Of a DNA stretch of 64,000 nt, positions 56,998-64,000 are shown piece after piece. The stretch's first letter is position 1; each line of letters begins with the position of its first letter. The notes beneath the pieces are model-generated. The model did not search any database. It was not told the DNA's origin and saw only the letters and a list, made by a program, of their open reading frames with translations. Both the position numbers and the translations under genes were made by a program. The DNA comes from Arthrobotrys musiformis. Its lineage: Eukaryota > Ascomycota > Orbiliomycetes > Orbiliales > Orbiliaceae. The stretch covers positions 434,001-498,000 of the forward strand of contig JAVHJL010000008.1 of NCBI GenBank assembly GCA_036971715.1. The letters run 5' to 3'.

Positions 56998-58597
56998 TCA
57001 CCGAGAACCACTGCCGTCCAAATCCAGGTCGCTATCCTCTTCGGATTCATCCTGCACCTCATCACCGCTTTCCCAGTACTCCGAATCACCACAAAATCCT
57101 TCCTCCTCTTCTTCGTCAGTAGAAAGTTCGTAGTCGTCACTTCCGCTGTCTTCATACTCCGAGCCTTCGCTTCTAGGCTCTATCTCGTCCCCGGAACTCA
57201 TTTCATCCTCAGCATCCAAAGCCGCCAACATTTCCTCTTGGAAATCCGGTAACTTCATATCCTCAGGCTTGTAATCCAAATCCCCTTCCCAGTTAAACCG
57301 ATCTTCGGAGTTGTTATTGGGGGCAGTTCGGCACGTTGCTGAAATATACTTTTGATGGCCTCCCTCAATTTCATAATTACCGGAGAATGAAATAGTCGGG
57401 AAAAGTGGGATATGGCCGATGATGAGTAGCTCATCGATCCCGAGCTCCAGTAATGACTTCTCCATATACCGCCACCGTCTCATTGGCCACGGCAAGGTAA
57501 ATGTCTTAACCTGGGGGAGAGATTTGATGAAGTCGGTCCAGTAAATAGAGCAGCTCCTGGTTACTGCTATGAACTCAACATTCGGGAAATATTTGCCGAT
57601 GAGAGTAGTATCGGAATAGATACTAATAATATTGAAAACCAAGTTTTTAACGGTCGGGAACTGGAGCGAATTTGTAAGTTCTTTGGTATCTCGTAATTCT
57701 TGGAAAAAGGAGTCGAATATTAAAGTCGTAACCATTGAACAATTCAGTAAAGGCGTGAGGTAGTATGACGACAGACAGCCCATTCCTAGTTCGAGCGACT
57801 GTAAGTTCTTGGGGAAATAAAGCTCCCCGCTCAGCGTTTTTTCTATGACTTCAACTTTCGAAAGATGAGGACCGAGCATATCTTTGGCATGGGGGCACCA
57901 TCCCGAGACCAAGTCGCGTTCGTAGCCGTCTCGCATTGTGGCCTCTTTTCGGATTTCCTGTTGCTGTCTGGCAGCTCCACTGCTGCCCAAGTACATGATT
58001 TCCGCAGCCTCGAAGTGAGTCCGGTACCCATACCAGTTGAGTGAAAGGTAGATAAGATTATTGTAGAACGGAAGGGTCGAAAGAGAGGAGAATAGTACAT
58101 TAAAGACATTTCCCTCAAAGGTTTTAACGGCATGGATGTTGAGGGTTAAATTCCGGAGGGCCGGGAAGATTGTTAACTTTTGAGGTAGTGAGGTTATGTA
58201 TTTTATGTCCGTGATATCCAGCACCACGGTACTGAAGAGACTTCTGTTAGCTGAAATGCATATATGGCCATACGGCTGTGCAGGTGGTTTTTCGGGTGTC
58301 AAGGGGTTGAACTGGACCACCCTGGGTGAGGCTGGGAACGATACCAGGTTGAACATACTGGATCCATCGCGCGAGTGGTGACAACCATCCTCGCGCGAAC
58401 AACTTCAACCACAGCCGATGATTCACTTCTGATAGTTTCACCCCGCTAAATCTAGCGGGGAACGCAATGGCATAGCAGTGGCGAGAACATCTCGCAAAAG
58501 CATCCCGCGACTCCTTGTCCATGTACTCCAGAACGAAGTGGCAGATTTCGGTCGGCAAGGCGGCGAAGAGACCATTCCCATCTTTCTGGAGCAACAT
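56998..58597 (-). CDS. F-box/LRR-type protein with acidic tail (subfamily C)
   Basis: Exons 58359-58597 and 56998-58231 join in phase 2 across a 127-nt intron (GTATGT donor, TTCAG acceptor, AGCTAAC branch), 490 residues. F-box at 12-50: FAALPTEICHFVLEYMDKES, then FARCSRHCYAIAFPARF. The splice joins L-A-R-W-I-H to TVVLDITDIKYITSL, matching the layout of relatives. LRR-like segments include ALRNLTLNIH, NLIYLSLNWYGY, NLQSLELGMG and QVKTFTLPWP. The last 70 residues are almost all Asp/Glu/Ser. Predicted SCF receptor. Confidence 0.8.
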
Positions 58598-59197
58598 TTT
58601 GATTGTCTCGAGCAGCTATCGATTCGATTTGTCCGTGTATCGATCAGTTCCCCGAGATTTGGGCAGGCCGAATTGTTGTATGATCGTTCTGAGCTCGCAA
58701 TTTGATGAATCTGAAGCGTGAAGGCGAATGGGGCTTGTTTTAAATGAGGCTACGCGGTAACCGTGCGCGAAAGAATGACTCTCCCATTTGGCCTCCTCGC
58801 GATCACGTGAAGACGCAAAAGGCACTTTTTAGTCCACACTGACCAAAAGAGCAGGCTTGGACCTTTCGTGGGAACCATTTCGAAATTTCCAATTGAAGAG
58901 CTATAATTGCTTAACAAAGGCTAGTTGGTTCCACGAAGCTAACCGGATTTGTCAAGTTACTTGATCAGGCAATTTCTATCGTCAGCTGGATCCTTTCAAC
59001 ACCTCCAGGCCATCCCAGCTAGCTCAACACCAGCTCAATCATTATCGATATCGCGATTAATCGCGGTTCTATATTCTCGTCAGCTTTTCTCCACAAATAC
59101 TCAATGGTATTATATCACAGCTGAATTGACTTCGTCATCTTTCGCCAAGCATACCAGCGCGATTAGATTGCCCCAAATTCTGGGCCGAATACGAAAC
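58598..59197. other. Intergenic, divergent promoters
   Basis: Spacer between two divergent F-box genes; no element I can assign. Confidence 0.35.
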
Positions 59198-60571
59198 ATG
59201 AACCCGAATTATAATGCCCCACCACCTCCCCAATTGTGGAGGGTGTTTAGCCCCGCCACCCAAGAGGTACGCTTATTGAAACCCCTCTAGTTCGATGAGT
59301 ATTATCCTGACAAAAGAGTATAGGCAATGCCATGGTGCTCTGGCTGGGAAAGCTTGGCTGCCGGCTCCCTCACATGTTTCCTACTAAACGAAATCCGCGC
59401 CCCGGCTCCCGGTCTTGATCCTTTCACGGGGTATACATATCCACCTACTTGCTTCAAATCACGGATATCCTATTGCCCTGCCCTTTTCGGTCGTTTGGTC
59501 GAAACTCTCTTACTACTACTAGAAACTACAGCGCTAACTAACAATGATACTTGGTATAGATTAGACATCCCTCCAATCCGCCACATGCCCCAACCAAACT
59601 GTCCCCTACTCGCCCTACCCCCGGAGCTTCTCTACAACATAACCGATCAGCTTCACTTCCTCCCAGACATCCTCTCGCTTGCCCTAACATGCAATCCTTT
59701 TCTTTCTGTCTGCCTCCAGAAGCTTCGAGTATCTCTGTACGACCGAATGAGAGGAGCATGGATAAACACTCCGCTTATCTGCTTAGGTTCCTTAACCGCC
59801 GTCCGGGCAGATCTTCCACCACAAATCCAACCGCTCCACGATAACATAGATCTAGAGAAAGCACTTGACAACAGCTCCAGTGCGTACCTATTAACCTACC
59901 GTCCAGGCTCTCGCCGTCAAACATACTACTTGTTCGAAAAAAGCCACACCCTTCTCAAAAACTACGAAAGACTCGAATCAAATGAAACTCTCTACGGCAG
60001 CATACCAATCTCCAGTGAAGTGCGAGAAAGAAATGCCGACAGGTTCCCATTGGATCGCATACTATCTACCATACCCAACCTTCCAAACTGGACTCATCGG
60101 CTGGTCTCCCGTGCGGTCCAACTTGACAACGGAACATTGAGGCTGTACTCCCCAACCGCGAACTATGTAATCCGCAACTTGACAAAACAACAATATCTCC
60201 CATTCTCTGCCGGTGGAGTTTTAAAGGGAGAGATCGAATCGGTTTTCTTCAGGTCCCAGATTATCCCGCTGGACCAAGCGGTCACAATAGTTTTTCTCTT
60301 CCTAATATCCTGGTCTTCTAGTATTGAGGGCTTAGAGGACGAGATGGTGAGGAAAGATGCGACAGGGGTATACGGTATCTGGGCAGGTGATTGCTTTGAT
60401 GTTTGCGAAGCCGAACAGCTAGATGATGGATGGAAAAGCGTAGAGGATGAAACTTTATTGTCATTCAGGTTGTTTCTACCCTGCATGTATAGGAATATGC
60501 ACGGACAAAATCGTTGGGGCGAGCCGAATGCTCGGACAACTACGACGTCTTTCTCCACGTTCTTATACTGA
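59198..60571 (+). CDS. F-box protein, subfamily B
   Basis: Exons 59198-59266 and 59324-60571 join in phase 0, 438 residues. The ATG at 59198 gives MNPNYNAPPPPQLWRVF. A helix ALFGRLVETLLLLLETTAL occupies the pre-F-box position of subfamily B. F-box at about 125-165: LPPELLYNITDQLHFLPDI, LALTCNPFLSVCL. The Gly-Trp motif is reduced to GAWINTPL. Then come YVIRNLTKQQYLPF and a C-terminal ISWSSSIEGLEDEMV segment. A further intron between about 59440 and 59560 is possible (GCTAAC..TATAG) but not needed. Predicted SCF receptor. Confidence 0.72.
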
Positions 60572-60957
60572 AGTCGTAATCGGGTCGGCGCTAACACTTT
60601 GGGGGTCATTTCTTTTATTTTTCTATTTTTCTTTGGTCTCGTAAGATATTTAGCGTGGATTCTTAAATTTTACGATCAGCAGGTAGGACATACGGGATGG
60701 GGCCAGAGGTAATGGTTCACGACGGTAATGGGGACCAGTTTCGTCCGAGGGTACAAGTCCAACTAGAAAATATTATATATTCGGGGCATCATTTTCGGGG
60801 AAGGAATAACGAATACAAGATAAAGCAGCAAGTTAGCTCAAACCAGATACAATTTGAATAAATAAAACAGAGGCCAAATAGTTCGGGTCTATTCTATTAC
60901 ATCCCTCCACCGAGATACCTTACCGTCCCCACCGACGATTATATTGTGAAAGACCAT
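60572..60957. other. Intergenic between convergent genes
   Basis: T-rich 3' flanks of the two genes; nothing else seen. Confidence 0.4.
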
Positions 60958-61394
60958 TTACTGGACCGCCGATACTCTCTCAACCGGAGCACCCCTCCCG
61001 CCTCTGTAGCTATTAATGAGGTCCACAGGCGCTCCATAGTTCATGCATCTCGGATCAGCGTAGTTCCCATATTGCTCCAACTGCTTTAAGCAATTATCTT
61101 TCGATGGGTCCGGGGTATTTGCTGTATCTATCACCGGGAGGGCGGGAATCAAAGCTGGCTCTGTGTATGTGCATATTAAATTAGTACTGGTGGCTTATAT
61201 GGAAATACGCATGATTATATGAGTGGGATGAGGAAAGATATACCGATGGCAGCGTTTATTTCCCTCTTCTTCTTCTCCGTTTCACAAACGCAGGTGCTCG
61301 TTGCACGTTTTTCTTTAACGAGAGTCGGAGATCCAGTGGCAATTACCAGGCCCGCGCAGGCGAGGGCACCGATGATGACATTAGCGAACTTCAT
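60958..61394 (-). CDS. Small secreted protein
   Basis: Exons 61244-61394 and 60958-61160 join in phase 1 across an 83-nt intron (AGTACTAAT branch), 117 residues. Residues 1-21 form a signal peptide (MKFANVIIGALACAGLVIATG). Lys-Arg at 29-30 is a likely Kex2 site. The mature part has four cysteines: CVC early, then C-L-K and R-C-M-N. It has no recognised domain. A secreted effector-like or structural role is possible, but nothing in the sequence decides it. Confidence 0.7.
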
Positions 61395-61936
61395 TTTCGA
61401 GTTTTATTCTTGTATTATATAATACTCTTTGTATAGTATATATAAAGATATATTTTAATACGAAGTATGGAAAATTTGTAAAAGAGCTTAAGTGATCGGT
61501 GGATATTTTCCTGAATAATAAAGTGATCTTCGATCCTTTGGGAGGAAACGGGTTTATATAAGCTCTGATGAAAATGCGTATATGGGGGGAGGAGCATGAT
61601 TTATCACATTTTAGACACCGTGAGAACGAAGGGTTATACGACTCTAGAGGCAGTTCTAGCACCAAGCTTTGAGCATTTTGTAATTTTGGCTATAGATCTG
61701 TAGAATATCATTCTAGAATAATGTACCGATTGAAGCCAAACCCACGCAGCCCAATGAGATCGAATCGCCTGGGTGGCACAAGTCCAGGTGGGCTGGGTAC
61801 GAGGTAATTCATAACGTCAAAACCCGTTAAAACCAGCGTTTTTGGGGTTTGTTCTATTATAAGGCGTTGCTTTGATCGCAACGTGGCGATATAGATCTAG
61901 ATCTCGAGACTAGCATGGCTGCGGTAGTTGTATAGA
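61395..61936. other. Intergenic
   Basis: Promoter of the small secreted protein gene (TATA-rich between 61425 and 61445) and 3' flank of the CHR gene. No further gene seen. Confidence 0.4.
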
Positions 61937-63707
61937 TCAAGCCTTAACAATCCCCCACCAAACTATGCCCAACAGCCCACCCAGCAATATAGCGAAAAAC
62001 GGAGCCATCCCGAACCACCGCCCGCCCACGAAACTCGTGGCCGTAACTGCGACCCAAAAGGGATCAATCCCCAATTCCCTCCCGCCGCTATACTCCTCAT
62101 CCAAGACTGCCGTTCGGAAAAGCCTATACACGGCGGTGTATACCAATCCTGTAGCCAATGCATTCACACCTCTTAGGAACGATATCGTCCACCTTCTTTT
62201 TCTGATGGTGGACCATAGACCCATGACACCGGCGGCGAGGATTAGACCTGGTGAGAACATGCCAAAGAACCCGATTAAAGCACCGACTTCTTTGGGGAAA
62301 TTGTTATTCCCGTTGCGAACAGCGAGGGAACCCAGATATACAGCGATATTAAAGTTGGGACCGGGGAACGCCTGGATGATCGCAAGTCCTAAGAGAAAGT
62401 CACGACTTGATACCCATCCTTCCCCGACGATATAGTCGCGTAGTAGGGGGATTACGACAGGTCCACCGCCGAAGATTATTGTGCCCGCTAGATATAAGTT
62501 TGCGAATACGGAGTATGGAAGCGGTGGGGTTTTTAGGGTACCACGAAGGACCATGACCGCTATGAAGGTCGTGAAGAAAGCACAGATGATGAGGATACCA
62601 GTTCTCCAGCTTAAAAGTTGTTTTTCTTCTGTGAACTCCGGGGGTGTAGAAATTTGAGGGGTAGAGGGGGCCGAGACTGGGAGGATGGCATCTTGGTCGA
62701 CGTCTCTCCTTCTTTGACGTGCGGTGCTGGAGGTAATCGACGTTGTGTCGTCTTGGACTGTTGTATTGTCTATGGCCTCTTGACTCTCTTGACTCTCAAC
62801 CCTTTGCTTCTTAAATTTCTTGAGGAAGTTATGAATCCACCGGTAATCCCATACGACAGTGCTAACACCCCCCACAAACATCAGCACCGGGAAGAACCAT
62901 AGTGCGGAGTATAACATCCCCACCGCACCTCCCAGGAATACTAGTATCCTAGACATCTGGTCTGTGATCGCCTTTTCGGACAACTGCACTGCCGCGAGGG
63001 CAATTATGCCGACCGTTGCAGCGTTTAGACCCGATAGAAGGGCATACACGGCGGACGGCATGGTCTCTCCGATCTTGGAGACACCCAAGGAAAGGCAGTA
63101 CATTCCGATAGCGCCAGGCAGACTAACATGATATACCCATAATTATAAATTTAGCATTAAACGGTCCAGAAGCGGGACGGGATAGACGAACACATGGACT
63201 AACCTCCAAATGCAAAATGCCAGGAACCCGCTAAGGAACCCACCATGGATTGAGTTTATGCAGAACAGCATTTTGGTACTCGCTGGGCCTGGAAGGCCTT
63301 GACATAGAGCGAAAAGTTCTTGGTACTTTTGTTTTTTTTTAGCATGTTAGTATCGTAATTATATTTAGCGCCAGCGGGACGCGGACGGTGTGGCGCAGAC
63401 GCAGCGCGACGTCGCGATATGACATACCATTTGCTCGTCGATCCATTTCAACTTATCCACGAATTTCGTGTGGAACTGTATCCCAATATTTCTATATTAG
63501 CCATCACCGCGGTCGCGTAAACCTCATCGGGACGAGGAAATTCTGCAATGGGAATCTTACAATCTGGAAATGCACTGGCGGTCCTCCGAATGCCGTAAAC
63601 CCCAGGTGCCAATTTGCGACCACAAAATCTCTCCATTTCTCAGAGATGCGAACGCGCGCCGGCGGCGCAGCTTCACGATGGGCGATTGGAGAACGAAAGG
63701 AGAGCAT
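61937..63707 (-). CDS. Chromate ion transporter (CHR family)
   Basis: Exons 63561-63707, 63428-63475, 63204-63325 and 61937-63122 join in phases 0, 0 and 2, giving 500 residues, the size of two-domain CHR proteins. The N-terminal half has LGFTAFGGPPVHFQ and ALCQGLPGPASTKM; the C-terminal half repeats the pattern with FGGGPVVIPLLRDYI and QAFPGPNFNIAVYLG. About ten hydrophobic helices surround a charged central loop (about residues 220-285). Intron 2 has a TACTAAC branch. CHR proteins export chromate or related oxyanions in bacteria; in fungi the substrate is mostly untested. Exon 2 is only 48 nt. Confidence 0.92.
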
Positions 63708-64000
63708 CGTACGATTATGACCCGAATATTATCTCTACAAGACCGCAAAAGCCAATTGTTGCTGTTGTATACGAAGTAGTTATTCGATGATACCCATCAA
63801 ATTTACATCGCTCCCCCGTCCTCCCCTCAAGTACAGTCAATTATGGTGTTGGCACACGACGACAGCCAATGAAGCGGAAGCTGGGAAAGCACGCCATTCG
63901 CGCTTGCATGTGAGCTTGGAAGTAACCATCTCCAAGCTAGTATATCTTATCTCTTGTCATTCCATGGCAGTAGATGGTTGGGGTAGGTATAAATTTCTAA
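63708..64000. other. 5' flank of the CHR gene
   Basis: Promoter side of the transporter gene, up to the window edge. Nothing specific seen. Confidence 0.35.

Overview
The window is nuclear DNA of a filamentous ascomycete. Genes are interrupted by short introns (about 45-145 nt) with GT..AG ends and CTAAC-type branch sites. Flanks are long and AT-richer, and there is one intron-containing nuclear tRNA. The very high density of fast-diverging F-box genes, together with small secreted proteins, would fit a nematode-trapping fungus (Orbiliomycetes), but that placement is inference. I see no bacterial, viral or intact transposon sequence. Many gene models below were rebuilt by joining exons in phase by hand and have not been checked against RNA.

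Layout. 1-4.6 kb: four F-box-like genes of one type, three of them clearly related (subfamily A). 5.6-6.5 kb: a Cys-rich GPI-anchored surface protein. 7.4-9.3 kb: an F-box gene with a 24-nt coding tandem repeat. 10.2-11.2 kb: an intronless GH43 glycosidase. 12-13.2 and 17.5-19.2 kb: two F-box genes of a second type (subfamily B), on either side of a 4.3-kb stretch with no supportable gene. 19.7-24.7 kb: a very long disordered protein interrupted by one in-frame TAG. 25.7-28.3 kb: a TATA box followed by a decayed gene. 31.3 kb: tRNA-Val(AAC) with a 20-nt intron. 32.1-37.2 kb: two F-box/LRR genes (subfamily C), one with a 27-nt coding repeat. 37.9-40.3 kb: an OPT transporter. 40.9-42.9 kb: broken or doubtful small genes. 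43.4-44.8 kb: a PD-(D/E)XK-nuclease-like protein. 45.9-47.6 kb: a Cys-cluster protein resembling a transcription factor. 48.4-48.9 kb: a small two-exon gene with no long single ORF. 50.6-60.6 kb: four more F-box genes (B, C, C, B) plus an F-box/LRR fragment. 61.0-61.4 kb: a small secreted protein. 61.9-63.7 kb: a CHR chromate transporter.

Thirteen F-box-type genes and one fragment lie in 64 kb, making this an F-box island. The members fall into three architectures whose regions outside the F-box are conserved between distant copies. The F-box proteins would be expected to act as substrate receptors of SCF ubiquitin ligases. The remaining genes (glycosidase, transporters, secreted proteins) are ordinary accessory functions with no evident pathway linking them.
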